Positions 1-12,289 of a stretch of 64,000 nucleotides of DNA are shown piece by piece (positions within the stretch are counted from its first letter, which is position 1; each line of letters opens with the position of its first letter). The notes under the pieces were generated by a model that had not been told where the DNA came from, did not search any database, and saw only the letters and a program-made list of their open reading frames with translations. The position numbers and the translations under genes are program-made. This DNA comes from Pseudomonas taiwanensis (GTDB lineage Bacteria; Pseudomonadota; Gammaproteobacteria; Pseudomonadales; Pseudomonadaceae), in contig NZ_QJRF01000030.1 of NCBI RefSeq assembly GCF_013393345.1, positions 62,001 through 126,000 of the forward strand, written 5' to 3'.

Positions 1-771
1 GAGTGGCAGGCACTGACGGTCCGTCGCAAGACCTTGCAGGACCAGCTCCATGAGGACGGCTACGATCTGCACGGCGTACTTGCGACGCTGACCGCCGAAG
101 CCAGCGAATCCGCTTGGGAAGAGGAGCTTGAACGCCTTGCCGCGCGAATCCAGCGCCTCGGCCCGATCAACCTCGCCGCCATCGACGAATATCAGCAGCA
201 ATCAGAGCGCAAGCGCTACTTGGACGCCCAGAACGACGACCTGGTGGAAGCCCTGGAAACGCTGGAAAACGTCATTCGCAAGATCGACAAGGAAACCCGC
301 AACCGCTTCAAGGAAACCTTCGACCAGATCAACGCCGGCCTCCAGGCGCTGTTCCCGAAGGTGTTCGGCGGCGGTCATGCCTACCTGGAACTGACGGGCG
401 AGGACCTGCTGGATACCGGTGTGGCGATCATGGCGCGCCCGCCGGGCAAAAAGAACAGCACCATCCACCTGCTTTCCGGTGGCGAAAAGGCACTGACCGC
501 GCTGGCGCTGGTATTTGCCATCTTCCAGCTCAACCCCGCGCCGTTCTGCATGTTGGACGAGGTGGATGCGCCGCTCGACGACGCCAACGTCGGCCGATAT
601 GCGCGTCTAGTGAAGGAAATGTCCGAGAAAGTGCAATTCATCTATATCACTCACAACAAGATCGCCATGGAAATGGCCGATCAGTTGATGGGTGTGACCA
701 TGCACGAGCCCGGCTGCTCGCGCCTGGTGGCGGTGGATGTGGAAGAGGCGATGTCGATGGTCGAGGCCTGA
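1..771 (+). CDS. smc: Chromosome partition protein Smc (3' part)
   Basis: This is the C-terminal 256 residues of SMC, the ATPase of the Smc-ScpAB condensin that compacts and segregates the chromosome. The frame is open from the first base, so the 5' part lies outside the window. The ABC signature [11 protein letters not shown] is encoded near nt 472-504 and is followed by Walker B with catalytic Glu ([12 protein letters not shown], about nt 546-581) and the D-loop and H-loop region (YITHNK). The residues before these form the end of the coiled-coil arm and the C-terminal ATPase lobe. The gene is followed by zipA and ligA, the order known from Pseudomonas. Identification is secure. Confidence 0.97.
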   Translation, partial: EWQALTVRRKTLQDQLHEDGYDLHGVLATLTAEASESAWEEELERLAARIQRLGPINLAAIDEYQQQSERKRYLDAQNDDLVEALETLENVIRKIDKETRNRFKETFDQINAGLQALFPKVFGGGHAYLELTGEDLLDTGVAIMARPPGKKNSTIHLLSGGEKALTALALVFAIFQLNPAPFCMLDEVDAPLDDANVGRYARLVKEMSEKVQFIYITHNKIAMEMADQLMGVTMHEPGCSRLVAVDVEEAMSMVEA

Positions 772-1005
772 TCGTCGGCCGAATTCGAACCCTTGACGGG
801 GCGGAGGATCAAATTCGCGTTGGCAGGGTTGTAAGCCGCTATCAGAGGTTTCTCTGCTGGGCTTGTCGTGCTAGCTTTATGCCCAATTTTGTCGCACGTG
901 GAAAACGCCATTCAGAACATGGAGTTGGGCGCCACGTTTCAGGGGACGGGATGTCCTTTCTTCACCATTGTCTGTTTGCATTTTCACTAGGGGACACAGG
1001 ACTAC

Positions 1006-1821
1006 ATGGATATCGGTCTGCGCGAGTGGCTGATTGTCATTGGCATCATCGTAATCGCCGGCATTCTGTTCGATGGCTGGCGCCGCATGAGTGGCGGCAA
1101 GGGGAAACTCAAGTTCAAGCTGGATCGCAGCTTCTCCAACGCCCCGGATGATGATGAGGATCCGAACCTGCTTGGCCCGTCGCGGGTCAAGGACCGCTCG
1201 CACCAGGAGCCGTCACTGGACGAGGAAGACCTGCCATCGCTCAGCGCTCGCGAAGCCGGCAAACGCCGCGGCGAGCCGCAGCAGGGCGACCTGAACCTCG
1301 ACGAGCCGGTGCCGACCCTGCTCAACCCCGTCGACGAAGGCAAGAAGAACGGCAAGGTCCACCCGCAGGTACAGGCGCAGGAAGTTCCGGTCGAGGAAGT
1401 CCTGGTCATCAACGTCGTCGCCCGCGACGAAGCCGGCTTCAAGGGCCCGGCCCTGCTGCAGAACATTCTGGAAAGCGGCCTGCGCTTCGGCTCCATGGAC
1501 ATCTTCCATCGCCACGAAAGCATGGCTGGCAACGGCGAGGTGCTGTTCTCCATGGCCAACGGCGTCAAGCCCGGCACCTTTGACCTGGATGACATCGACC
1601 ACTTCAGCACCCGCGCCGTGAGCTTCTTCCTCGGCCTGCCGGGGCCGCGCCATCCGAAGCAGGCCTTCGACGTGATGGTTGCTGCCGCACGCAAACTGTC
1701 CCAGGAGCTGAATGGCGAGCTGAAAGATGACCAGCGCAGTGTGATGACTGCGCAAACCATCGAGCATTACCGCCAGCGCATCGTCGAATTCGAGCGCAAG
1801 CACCTGACCCATAAGCGCTGA
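1006..1821 (+). CDS. zipA: Cell division protein ZipA
   Basis: ZipA (271 aa) is an inner-membrane protein that tethers FtsZ to the membrane during septation. The N-terminus has a short periplasmic tip and one membrane helix (about residues 8-22, rich in Ile/Val/Leu). A basic stretch and a long charged, Pro/Glu-rich linker follow (about residues 30-130). The C-terminal part (about 135-265) has the FtsZ-binding ZipA fold, with VLVINVVAR at its start and the [11 protein letters not shown] region. The gene lies 234 bp after smc and 68 bp before ligA. The ATG is preceded by AGGGGACA. A hairpin terminator follows the stop codon. Confidence 0.95.
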   Translation: MDIGLREWLIVIGIIVIAGILFDGWRRMSGGKGKLKFKLDRSFSNAPDDDEDPNLLGPSRVKDRSHQEPSLDEEDLPSLSAREAGKRRGEPQQGDLNLDEPVPTLLNPVDEGKKNGKVHPQVQAQEVPVEEVLVINVVARDEAGFKGPALLQNILESGLRFGSMDIFHRHESMAGNGEVLFSMANGVKPGTFDLDDIDHFSTRAVSFFLGLPGPRHPKQAFDVMVAAARKLSQELNGELKDDQRSVMTAQTIEHYRQRIVEFERKHLTHKR

Positions 1822-1841
1822 TCCGGCGCGCAGTCAACGAA

Positions 1842-1861
1842 AGAGCAGCCCCGGCTGCTCT
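1842..1861 (+). terminator. Rho-independent terminator after zipA
   Basis: AGAGCAGC and GCTGCTCT form an eight-base stem closed by CCCG and followed by TTTTTG. It sits 20 nt after the zipA stop and 28 nt before the ligA start, so ligA is probably read by partial read-through or from its own promoter. Confidence 0.8.
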
Positions 1862-1886
1862 TTTTGTTTCAAGAGAAAGAGCCTGA

Positions 1887-4265
<2,379 letters not shown>

Positions 4266-4268
4266 CGG

Positions 4269-5132
4269 TCAGGCGCTGAACCCCAGCGTTGCGCCATCGA
4301 GTTCTGCAGGTGTGGCGGCGTGAGCCGTCGCCATCGCCGCGTGGCAGCTCTGGCGATATTCGCTGGGGCTGCAGCCAGCCAGCTGCTTGAAGGCCCGGGC
4401 GAAGTAGGACGGGTCCTTGAAGCCCGCTTCGTAGCCGATGCTGGTTACCGGCATCTGGCTGTTCTCCAGCAAGTGTTTGGCGAAGTCCATGCGCTTGCCG
4501 AGGATGTACTCCATGAAACCCACGCCGTTGACCTCCTTGAACAGACGGCTGAACCGGAAGGGCGTCATGCCGCATTGCTGGGCCAGTTCCTTCTGGTCGA
4601 CGCTGTCGCGGAAGTGTTGCTCGATGTAGGGCATCACCTTGCTCAGTGCCTTGTGCTTCTGGTGGCTGCTGGTCAGGCGAATGCTGTCGGGAAGCGGGGG
4701 GTTGCGTTCCAGCAGCGGTTTGCGACCCAGGCTGGTGACCGAACGACGAAGTTCGCAGAGTTGTTGCAGGCTGTCGAGGTAGCGAATCTGCTCCTCTGCC
4801 GTCAGTGGCAACACTACGAACTCCCAGACCCGCGCCCGCATCGCCCAGATCGCCAGCTCTTCCGAGTGCTGGACAGTGAACATGCTAATGGGGATGGACG
4901 GATAGGCGCGCTTGGTTTCCAGGAGCAGGTTGAGCCCATTCACATCGGGGCGGTCGAAGTGCACGCAGATCATGTCGATCTGGCGCACCTGCTCCTTGCC
5001 CGGTGCGTTTCGGCCGCTGGCCAACCGGCACTGGCACCCTCCGCTGAATTGTTCCATGAGCTTGCCCGTCGACCTGTCGCGAGTCAGGTCGAGCCAGAGC
5101 AGAACTGGTTCTACGCCGGAGTTTGACTGCAT
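4269..5132 (-). CDS. AraC-family regulator with degenerate receiver-like N-terminus
   Basis: The 287-aa product ends in an AraC/XylS DNA-binding domain with two helix-turn-helix motifs (about residues 165-270: ELAQQCGMTPFRFSRLFKEV and PVTSIGYEAGFKDPSYFARAFKQ). The N-terminal 120 residues resemble a response-regulator receiver, with VHFDRPDVNGLNLL in the place of the phosphorylation loop. On that alignment the phospho-acceptor Asp is replaced by His, so control by phosphorylation is unlikely. The gene is divergent from flp, and 371 bp of non-coding DNA with a repeated dyad separates the two. I infer that it regulates the Tad operon; the sequence alone does not prove this. Confidence 0.8.
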   Translation of the reverse strand: MQSNSGVEPVLLWLDLTRDRSTGKLMEQFSGGCQCRLASGRNAPGKEQVRQIDMICVHFDRPDVNGLNLLLETKRAYPSIPISMFTVQHSEELAIWAMRARVWEFVVLPLTAEEQIRYLDSLQQLCELRRSVTSLGRKPLLERNPPLPDSIRLTSSHQKHKALSKVMPYIEQHFRDSVDQKELAQQCGMTPFRFSRLFKEVNGVGFMEYILGKRMDFAKHLLENSQMPVTSIGYEAGFKDPSYFARAFKQLAGCSPSEYRQSCHAAMATAHAATPAELDGATLGFSA

Positions 5133-5248
5133 CTTCTAACCCTGCGCCCATTTATTGTGCTTCCCCGAGGTGCAGTATTGTCAGTGTGCCATCACGCCCA
5201 AAGAACCAATCCCTATAAGTCCGCGCAAACTCCAACAACACCGTTCTA

Positions 5249-5260
5249 CCCAAAAGTGGG
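5249..5260 (+). promoter_or_regulatory. Candidate operator, copy 1 (CCCAAAAGTGGG)
   Basis: CCCA-AAAG-TGGG is a dyad with a 4-base centre, flanked by A and T so that the arms extend to five bases. An identical 12-base word lies in the opposite orientation at 5418-5429. Their position between a regulator gene and the pilin suggests a binding site, but the protein is unknown. Confidence 0.45.
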
Positions 5261-5417
5261 TGCCCCAATTTTCGCGGCTTCCACGCCCTCCTTACCGTTC
5301 GTCACCCGACCAGTCACCCGGCTGCAAGCCGCGCCCTTGCTGGGCTTGAGCGCTTTTAACCTCGCTCTGAAGAAACCTGCAAGAAAGTCCTAGCTATCCG
5401 CAAAAAACTCCTAACTC

Positions 5418-5429
5418 CCCACTTTTGGG
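5418..5429 (-). promoter_or_regulatory. Candidate operator, copy 2 (inverted CCCAAAAGTGGG)
   Basis: Read on the minus strand this is exactly the same 12-mer as at 5249-5260. The centres are 169 bases apart, and this copy ends 74 bases before the flp start codon. The arms here extend to CCCCA and TGGGG. Confidence 0.45.
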
Positions 5430-5445
5430 GGTGACTAGGGTGGAC

Positions 5446-5470
5446 TCAGGCGGGGCGAAGTGCCGCCTGA
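5446..5470 (+). other. Hairpin in the flp leader
   Basis: TCAGGCGG and CCGCCTGA form a perfect eight-base stem with a nine-base loop, 33 bases before the flp start. No T-run follows. It may shape the 5' end of the abundant pilin mRNA; this is inference. Confidence 0.4.
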
Positions 5471-5503
5471 AACTGCGGATAGAACCTGAATGAGGTGGGC
5501 GAT

Positions 5504-5752
5504 ATGACGTTTGAAGCGATCAGAACTTCAGTGATGAAGTTCGTGGAGGACGAGGACGGCCTGACCATCGTGGAGTATGCGGTGGCCGGTGGGCTGATCA
5601 CCCTGGGTGTAGTTGGGGCGTTCATCACCCTGGGCGGTCACGTGAAAACCATCATCGACGCGCTGGCGGCCGAATTGGGAACCGCAGCTGCGAATGCTCC
5701 GCCCGCTGGTGGTGGTGGTGGTGGTGGTGGTGGCGGCGGTACTACCCCATAA
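5504..5752 (+). CDS. flp: Flp-family type IVb pilin
   Basis: This 82-aa pre-pilin is the major subunit of the Tad/Flp pilus. A short charged leader ends in Gly. It is followed by the Flp motif LTIVEYAVAGGL, so cleavage is expected between G and L, leaving the conserved Glu at +5 and Tyr at +6. A hydrophobic helix follows. ATG 5504 is chosen over GTG 5495 because GAGGTGGG gives it a well-placed ribosome site. Unusually, the tail has eleven consecutive Gly codons (5708-5740, mostly GGT) before TTP. The peptidase gene starts 22 bases downstream. Confidence 0.93.
   Translation: MTFEAIRTSVMKFVEDEDGLTIVEYAVAGGLITLGVVGAFITLGGHVKTIIDALAAELGTAAANAPPAGGGGGGGGGGGTTP
5708..5740 (+). repeat. GGT/GGC triplet repeat encoding poly-Gly in Flp
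   Basis: Eleven in-frame Gly codons occur, eight of them GGT in a row. Strand slippage here would change the tail length by whole residues and keep the frame. Confidence 0.85.
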
Positions 5753-5774
5753 CCGGCCTGATGGATGCGCACCC

Positions 5775-6293
5775 ATGCTGGCAGAGAAACTGTTCGTCGT
5801 GGTCCTGCTGCTAGGGCTGATGGGATATGCGGTGGTGAGCGACCTTCGTCACCATCGCATCCCTAACCGCCTGGTGCTCCTGGGGCTGCTGCTGGGGTTG
5901 GCCGACCAGGCCTATTTCAGCGGATTGGCAGGGTTCGGCAGTGGAATGGCGGGAGCCCTGTGCAGCTTCGCCATCTTCATTCCGATCTATGCGCTGGGTG
6001 GCATGGCGGCGGGCGACGTGAAGCTGATGGCCATGGTCGGTGCTTTCTGCAGTCCTGGCGGCGCTGTCTGGGCTGCGCTTCTCAGCCTGATCGCAGGAGG
6101 TTTTTGCGGAATCCTGCTGGTGGTTTTACGCGGGCAACTGAAGCAAACGCTGGTGCGCTACTGGCTGATGCTGAAGGTGAGGACCTACCTGGTCCCCGGT
6201 GCGGACGATGTTGCGGGACGACCCTTTCCCTACGCCATCGCGATCTTTCTAGGAACCTTGACCAGCCTGTTCTGGCTGCCGGTCAGCCAATAG
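5775..6293 (+). CDS. fppA: Flp prepilin peptidase (A24 family, FppA/TadV/CpaA)
   Basis: A 172-aa inner-membrane aspartyl protease that removes the leader of Flp and of the TadE-like pseudopilins. It is almost entirely hydrophobic, with about five or six membrane helices. The two catalytic Asp residues are in VSDLRHHRIPNR and in GMAAGDVKLM (the GxGD-type site). It lacks the N-terminal methylase domain of PilD, as is usual for the Tad branch. ATG 5775 is chosen; an upstream in-frame extension would only translate the flp Gly repeat out of frame as poly-Val. Confidence 0.9.
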   Translation: MLAEKLFVVVLLLGLMGYAVVSDLRHHRIPNRLVLLGLLLGLADQAYFSGLAGFGSGMAGALCSFAIFIPIYALGGMAAGDVKLMAMVGAFCSPGGAVWAALLSLIAGGFCGILLVVLRGQLKQTLVRYWLMLKVRTYLVPGADDVAGRPFPYAIAIFLGTLTSLFWLPVSQ

Positions 6294-6308
6294 CCCGGGA
6301 GATGAGCC

Positions 6309-7631
6309 ATGTATGCGGTCAGCGACAGCGATGCCTATCCCTGTGAGCGCGAAGCGGTACAGCGCCTGGCGCCGCAACCGCGCAATATTCGGGAGACCGG
6401 CCTCGCGGACAGTTTCCTCGGCGATCTCGTCTGCAAACACCTGCATGATGCCGGCGTGCTGGACCTGCCCCGGCTGGTGGAACGCCTGGCACTGACCGGT
6501 GCGGTGCTGGAAGAAGTCCTCGCCTTCCTGCGCAAGGACGGACGTATAGAGGTACTGGGCCAGGCCGGCGGCCAGGCCCTGCGCTATGGCCTGACCGAAC
6601 GCGGCCGCAATGCCGCCCGCGACGCCCTGGCGCGCAGCGGCTATATAGGCGCTGCGCCCTTTCCGGTAAGCACTTACCGCTCGCTGCTGAAAGTGCAGAC
6701 CATCCACCACGGCCGCATCACCGCTCGCGATATGCGCAGCGCCTTCCACGGCGTAGTGCTTGCCGACAGCATGTTGGACCAGCTCGGCGTGGCGATGAAT
6801 TCCGGCCGGGCCATCATGATCTACGGACCAGCGGGCACCGGTAAGACCTATATCAGCAGCCGCCTGATCCGCCTTTTCGCCGAGGCCATCTGGGTGCCTT
6901 ACGCCATCGCCATCAATGAGGCGGTGGTGGAAATCTACGACCCCCAGGTGCACCAGTCCCTAGAGGACAGTGCACAACCCAACAAGCTGCTGCTGGATGA
7001 AGGCATCGACCGCCGATTGCTCTGCTGCAAACGGCCGATTCTGATCACCGGGGGCGAGCTGAGCATGGAACAGCTGGATATCCGCTACGACGCCTTCAGC
7101 CGGCTCTACCATGCCCCCCTGCAGTTGAAGGCCAGCAATGGCCTGTTCATCATCGACGACATGGGCCGCCAGCGCATGGCGCCGGCAGATCTGCTGAACC
7201 GCTGGATCGTACCCATGGAAGAGAAGCGCGACTTCCTCAACCTGGGCGGCGGGCGCCACTGCGAGCTGCCCTTCGACCTGATCCTGGTGTTCTCCACAAA
7301 CCTCAATCCCTTGGAATTGGCGGACGAAGCCTTCCTCCGGCGGATTGGCTACAAGCTGCATTTCAACTACCTGGAGCCGGAGGAGTACGGGCGCATCTGG
7401 CGGCAGGAAACCGAAAAATTGGGTATTCCCTTCGATCCCATCCTGTTGCGCTACGTGCTCCAGGGGCTCTATGAGGCCCAGGGCATGCCGCTGGTGCCCT
7501 GCCACCCGCGCGACCTGCTGGGTATGGCGCTGGACCGCCAGCGTTACCTCGACGGCTCCGGCCCGCTGTCGCCGCAGGATCTGGAATGGGCCTGGCACAA
7601 CTATTTCGTCCAGCTCGATTTCCTTGGCTGA
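6309..7631 (+). CDS. AAA+ ATPase encoded inside the Tad operon
   Basis: The 440-aa protein begins with a winged-helix-like region (about residues 28-110). The AAA+ ATPase core follows: Walker A GPAGTGKT at residues 173-180, Walker B LFIIDDMGRQ with acidic residues at 283-284, and a sensor-1 type FSTNLNP. It has no membrane segment. It is not the TadA motor, which is encoded further down, and I know of no equivalent in the P. aeruginosa tad locus. It is tightly spaced: 15 bases after fppA and 12 before rcpC, with GGGAG ahead of the ATG. A role in assembly or regulation is inferred from position only. Confidence 0.8.
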   Translation: MYAVSDSDAYPCEREAVQRLAPQPRNIRETGLADSFLGDLVCKHLHDAGVLDLPRLVERLALTGAVLEEVLAFLRKDGRIEVLGQAGGQALRYGLTERGRNAARDALARSGYIGAAPFPVSTYRSLLKVQTIHHGRITARDMRSAFHGVVLADSMLDQLGVAMNSGRAIMIYGPAGTGKTYISSRLIRLFAEAIWVPYAIAINEAVVEIYDPQVHQSLEDSAQPNKLLLDEGIDRRLLCCKRPILITGGELSMEQLDIRYDAFSRLYHAPLQLKASNGLFIIDDMGRQRMAPADLLNRWIVPMEEKRDFLNLGGGRHCELPFDLILVFSTNLNPLELADEAFLRRIGYKLHFNYLEPEEYGRIWRQETEKLGIPFDPILLRYVLQGLYEAQGMPLVPCHPRDLLGMALDRQRYLDGSGPLSPQDLEWAWHNYFVQLDFLG

Positions 7632-7643
7632 GGAGAGACCGAC

Positions 7644-8456
7644 ATGAGCGTACGTACCCTTACCCTGGTTGCCCTGTCCCTGATCCTGGGCCTTTGCGCT
7701 GCCTGGATGGCCAACAACTGGCTGAGCGCCAAGCTCAATGCCAGTCCGGACGACAATCTTCAATCGGTGGTCGTGGCGACAGTGGAGATCCCCTTCGGGC
7801 AGATGGTCGAGGCCCGGCAGGTCACGGTAGTGCGCATGCCCAAGGGCACGGTGCCGGACGATGCCTTCGATACCCCCGACAAGGTGATCGGCAAGATCGC
7901 CACCTTTTCCATGCTCCGCGGCGACATCCTGCGCAGCGCGCGGGTGGCTGAACACCTGGGTGGCAGCACCCTGGCCTCGCTGATCGAATCCGACAAGCGC
8001 GCGATCTCGGTGCGGGTCGACGATGTGGTGGGCGTGGGCGGCTTCCTGCTGCCGGGCAATCGCGTCGACGTGCTGGCGACCCGGAAGAACGGCGGCAATG
8101 GTGGTGCCGAGTCCAGGACCATCCTCCAGGACCTGCGAGTGCTGGCCGTCGACCAGACCGCCAGCACCGACAAGACCCAGCCGGTGGTGGTGCGGGCGGT
8201 CACCCTGGAGATGACCCCGAAGGAAGCGGAGGTCCTGGTCAAGGCCATGAGCGAAGGGCGCCTGCAACTGGCCTTGCGCAACCCGCTGGACGACCAGAAG
8301 AAGCAACCGGTCGTGGCGAGTGCAGCGAAGGCGGACAAGCCTGCGCCGGCGCCAGCCCCCGTGGTGCCAAGACCCATAGTGCGTCGCAGCGATGGTGGCT
8401 ACGGCGTGATCATCATTCGTGGCACTGAAGTGAAAGTCGCGAAGGCTCAGCTCTAG
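7644..8456 (+). CDS. rcpC: Flp pilus assembly protein RcpC/CpaB
   Basis: A 270-aa periplasmic protein of the Tad machine, thought to work with the secretin. One N-terminal membrane anchor (residues 5-24) is followed by a SAF domain (VVVATVEIPFGQMVEARQV) and the CpaB/RcpC region (ISVRVDDVVGVGGFLLPGNRVDVLAT), then a Pro/Ala-rich stretch. It lies between the AAA+ gene and the secretin gene, as CpaB does in other Tad loci. The start has GAGGAGAG upstream. Confidence 0.92.
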   Translation: MSVRTLTLVALSLILGLCAAWMANNWLSAKLNASPDDNLQSVVVATVEIPFGQMVEARQVTVVRMPKGTVPDDAFDTPDKVIGKIATFSMLRGDILRSARVAEHLGGSTLASLIESDKRAISVRVDDVVGVGGFLLPGNRVDVLATRKNGGNGGAESRTILQDLRVLAVDQTASTDKTQPVVVRAVTLEMTPKEAEVLVKAMSEGRLQLALRNPLDDQKKQPVVASAAKADKPAPAPAPVVPRPIVRRSDGGYGVIIIRGTEVKVAKAQL

Positions 8457-8522
8457 GTCGGACCTTTCGCCCGACGGCGCGATGATGGCCAGGTCAGTGA
8501 CCAGTCACACGAGGAGAGGGTT

Positions 8523-10031
8523 ATGCAAAGCATTCGGAAAGTTGGAACCCTGGCGCTGCTCCTGCTGGCCTGGACGATGCAGCCGGCTCCCCTGGATGCC
8601 GCGCAACCCCCGGTGATGGCTGCGCCCATGCCGACTGCCAGTACCGGCCGGATACAGGTACCGATCTACAAGGCCCGCATTCTCACGACCCGGGCCCCCG
8701 TCAAGCGCATTTCGGTGGGCAATCCGGAGGTGGCCGACTTGCTGATGACCAGCCCGACCCAGCTCTACCTGCTCGGGCGGTCTCTCGGCAGCACCAACGT
8801 AATGCTGTGGGACAACAGCAACCGCCTGATCGACAGTCTCGATCTGGATGTGGTGCATGACCTTGGCGGCCTCAAGGAAAAGCTGCACCAGCTGATGCCG
8901 AACGAACGCATCGAGGTGTTCAGTTCCCAGGGATCCCTGGTGCTACGTGGCCAGGTCAGCAGCGCTGCGGTCATGGACACTGCGGTGAAGGTTGCCAAAA
9001 GCTATACCGCGCAGTCCGCCAGTGTGGTCCAGGGGGAGGGTGATCGGGTGACTGCAGCACCGACCCAGTCGCTGGAAGTGATCAATCTGCTCAGCGTTGG
9101 CGGCACCCAGCAGGTGATGCTGGAGGTCAAGGTGGCGGAGATGCAGCGCAACCTGTTCAAGAGCATCGATGTGCGCTTCAACGCCCTGGACTTCGGCTCC
9201 TCCAGCCGCTGGTCCACCGGTGGCTTCAACAATGGCCAGGGGCTGGGGTTCGACGCGGATGGCAACATCGACCCGACCACCCTGATCGGTTCCGGCAAGG
9301 GCTTCCTCGCCCAGTTCCTCTCGGACGAATTCCTCTTTAACGTGGTGCTGGAAGCGGCCAAGGACAATGGCTCGGCCAAGGTGCTGGCCGAGCCCACCCT
9401 GACCACTCTGAGCGGCCAGCAGGCCGAGTTCATTTCCGGCGGCGAGTTCCCGGTACCCATCACCGAGGACGATGGCATCACGATCGAGTTCAAGGAGTTC
9501 GGGGTCGGGGTGAAGTTCCTACCGGTGGTACTGGATGAAGGGCGTATCAACCTGAATCTCAATGTCTCGGTGAGCGAACTGTCCAACGCCAATGCCCTGA
9601 CCCTGGACACCGGGCTGGAGAGCATCCTCGGCGAGGGCGTGACCCAGGTGATTCCCTCGCTGACCAAACGCAGCGCCCAGTCCACAGTCGAGTTGGGCAA
9701 CGGCCAGACCATCGCCATCGCCGGCCTGATCAGCGAGAACACCCGCGATTTCGTCAGTCGCTTCCCGGGCCTGGGAGACATTCCCGTGCTGGGGCACCTG
9801 TTCCGAAGCCAGCAGTTCCTCAATGGTGAAACCGAACTGGTGATCCTGGTCACGCCGCACCTCGCCAAGCCTATCGATGCCAAGACTGTGCGCCTGCCCA
9901 CCGAGAAGTTCGTCGAGCCCAGCGACCTGGATTTCTATCTGCTGGGCAAGACCAAGGGGCGCGAGCCGGGACGCGTGGTTCCCGTCAGCCTTGGCGTCAG
10001 CGAAGGCCGGTTTGGCCACGATCTCAAGTAA
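8523..10031 (+). CDS. rcpA: Tad outer-membrane secretin RcpA/CpaC
   Basis: This 502-aa protein forms the outer-membrane channel for the Flp pilus. It has a signal peptide, then an N-terminal pilus-assembly domain (KRISVGNPEVADLLMTSPTQLYLLGRSLG), a BON-like segment (NERIEVFSSQGSLVLRG) and the secretin core (about residues 255-450), which ends with the signature VPVLGHLFRSQQFLNGETELVILVTP. The order after rcpC is typical of Tad operons. GAGGAGAGGG precedes the start. Confidence 0.94.
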   Translation: MQSIRKVGTLALLLLAWTMQPAPLDAAQPPVMAAPMPTASTGRIQVPIYKARILTTRAPVKRISVGNPEVADLLMTSPTQLYLLGRSLGSTNVMLWDNSNRLIDSLDLDVVHDLGGLKEKLHQLMPNERIEVFSSQGSLVLRGQVSSAAVMDTAVKVAKSYTAQSASVVQGEGDRVTAAPTQSLEVINLLSVGGTQQVMLEVKVAEMQRNLFKSIDVRFNALDFGSSSRWSTGGFNNGQGLGFDADGNIDPTTLIGSGKGFLAQFLSDEFLFNVVLEAAKDNGSAKVLAEPTLTTLSGQQAEFISGGEFPVPITEDDGITIEFKEFGVGVKFLPVVLDEGRINLNLNVSVSELSNANALTLDTGLESILGEGVTQVIPSLTKRSAQSTVELGNGQTIAIAGLISENTRDFVSRFPGLGDIPVLGHLFRSQQFLNGETELVILVTPHLAKPIDAKTVRLPTEKFVEPSDLDFYLLGKTKGREPGRVVPVSLGVSEGRFGHDLK

Positions 10032-10045
10032 CCGGAGGCACGACC

Positions 10046-10318
10046 ATGAAACTGATCATCCCTTTTTGCCTGATGGCAGCGTCCTGCGGTTGCGTCATGT
10101 CCTATGAGGAGGGGCGGGTGGGGTCCGTGGGCTACACCGTGTACCAGACCCACTACCAGCAGATCGCCGACAAGGAGCGGGCGGCCAATCCGGGCACCGA
10201 GGTGTCGTCGGTTGGACGCGATGGCCCGCTGACCGAGAAGGCCATCGAGACCTATCGCGGAGCTACCGGCAACGCCAAGCAGGTGGGCCAGCCCATCCAG
10301 ATCAATATTGGCGATTGA
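10046..10318 (+). CDS. Small putative lipoprotein of the Tad locus
   Basis: A 90-aa product with a short hydrophobic N-terminus (IIPFCLMAASCGC). This could be a lipoprotein signal, although the lipobox is imperfect. The remainder is hydrophilic with no domain I recognise. It begins 15 bases after rcpA with CCGGAGG upstream and ends 10 bases before tadG, so it belongs to the operon. It may play the part of the small outer-membrane or accessory proteins (RcpB or CpaD type) of other Tad systems, but no sequence motif shows this. Confidence 0.7.
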   Translation: MKLIIPFCLMAASCGCVMSYEEGRVGSVGYTVYQTHYQQIADKERAANPGTEVSSVGRDGPLTEKAIETYRGATGNAKQVGQPIQINIGD

Positions 10319-10328
10319 GGGCGTGACC

Positions 10329-11798
<1,470 letters not shown>

Positions 11799-11809
11799 GG
11801 AGCTCCGTC

Positions 11810-12289
11810 ATGGGACGTCGTCAGTTCAAAGGCTCCGGAGTGCAACGTGGTGTGGCCATGGTCGAGTTCGCCATTACCTTGCCATTGCTGTTGTTGCTCT
11901 TGCTGGTCATCGGCGAGTTCGGTCGCATGCTGTACCAGTACAACAGCCTGCTGCAGGCGGGCCGGGATGCAGGGCGCTACATAGCGAGCAAGGCCTGGAA
12001 CCGGACCCTTGGCACCATCGACCTGACCAGCGATCCGCAACTGCTTATCCGAACGAAGAACATTGCGCGCTATGGCGTGCCGGTGGCGCAGTACGGGAAG
12101 GCGGTCGTGCCTGGCGCGGCTGATATGACGGTGGATGTGACCGTAGTGCCGGGTACCACCGACCACGTGCAGGTGAGCATCAGCTACACCTTCCAGCCGG
12201 TGATCGGCGAGGCCATTCCGGCACTCTTCGGGAGTGCCATCCCCCTGGGCATTGGGCTCAGGTCCACCGTCGTCATGAGGGCGCTCTGA
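11810..12289 (+). CDS. tadE: TadE-like pseudopilin
   Basis: This 159-aa protein has a TadE-like N-terminus (RGVAMVEFAITLPLLLLLLLVIGEFGRMLYQYNSLLQAGRDAGRY), a single membrane helix with the Glu typical of pseudopilins processed by the prepilin peptidase. It overlaps the next gene by one base (TGATG). The two are consecutive TadE-family paralogues, presumably minor components of the assembly platform. Confidence 0.87.
   Translation: MGRRQFKGSGVQRGVAMVEFAITLPLLLLLLLVIGEFGRMLYQYNSLLQAGRDAGRYIASKAWNRTLGTIDLTSDPQLLIRTKNIARYGVPVAQYGKAVVPGAADMTVDVTVVPGTTDHVQVSISYTFQPVIGEAIPALFGSAIPLGIGLRSTVVMRAL

Larger units (their letters stand above)
5133..5503. promoter_or_regulatory. Divergent regulatory region between the AraC-type gene and flp
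   Basis: These 371 bases contain no credible gene. They hold two inverted copies of a 12-base dyad, a leader hairpin close to flp and AT-richer patches. No clear sigma-70 or sigma-54 promoter could be picked by eye. Confidence 0.6.

Noticed and set aside
5133-5503. Sigma-54 promoter for flp
   Set aside because: I looked for GG-N10-GC at -24/-12 with the usual context and saw no convincing match.
5694-5774. Upstream extension of the prepilin peptidase with a poly-Val start
   Set aside because: It is the Gly repeat of flp read in another frame; ATG 5775 gives a normal family N-terminus.
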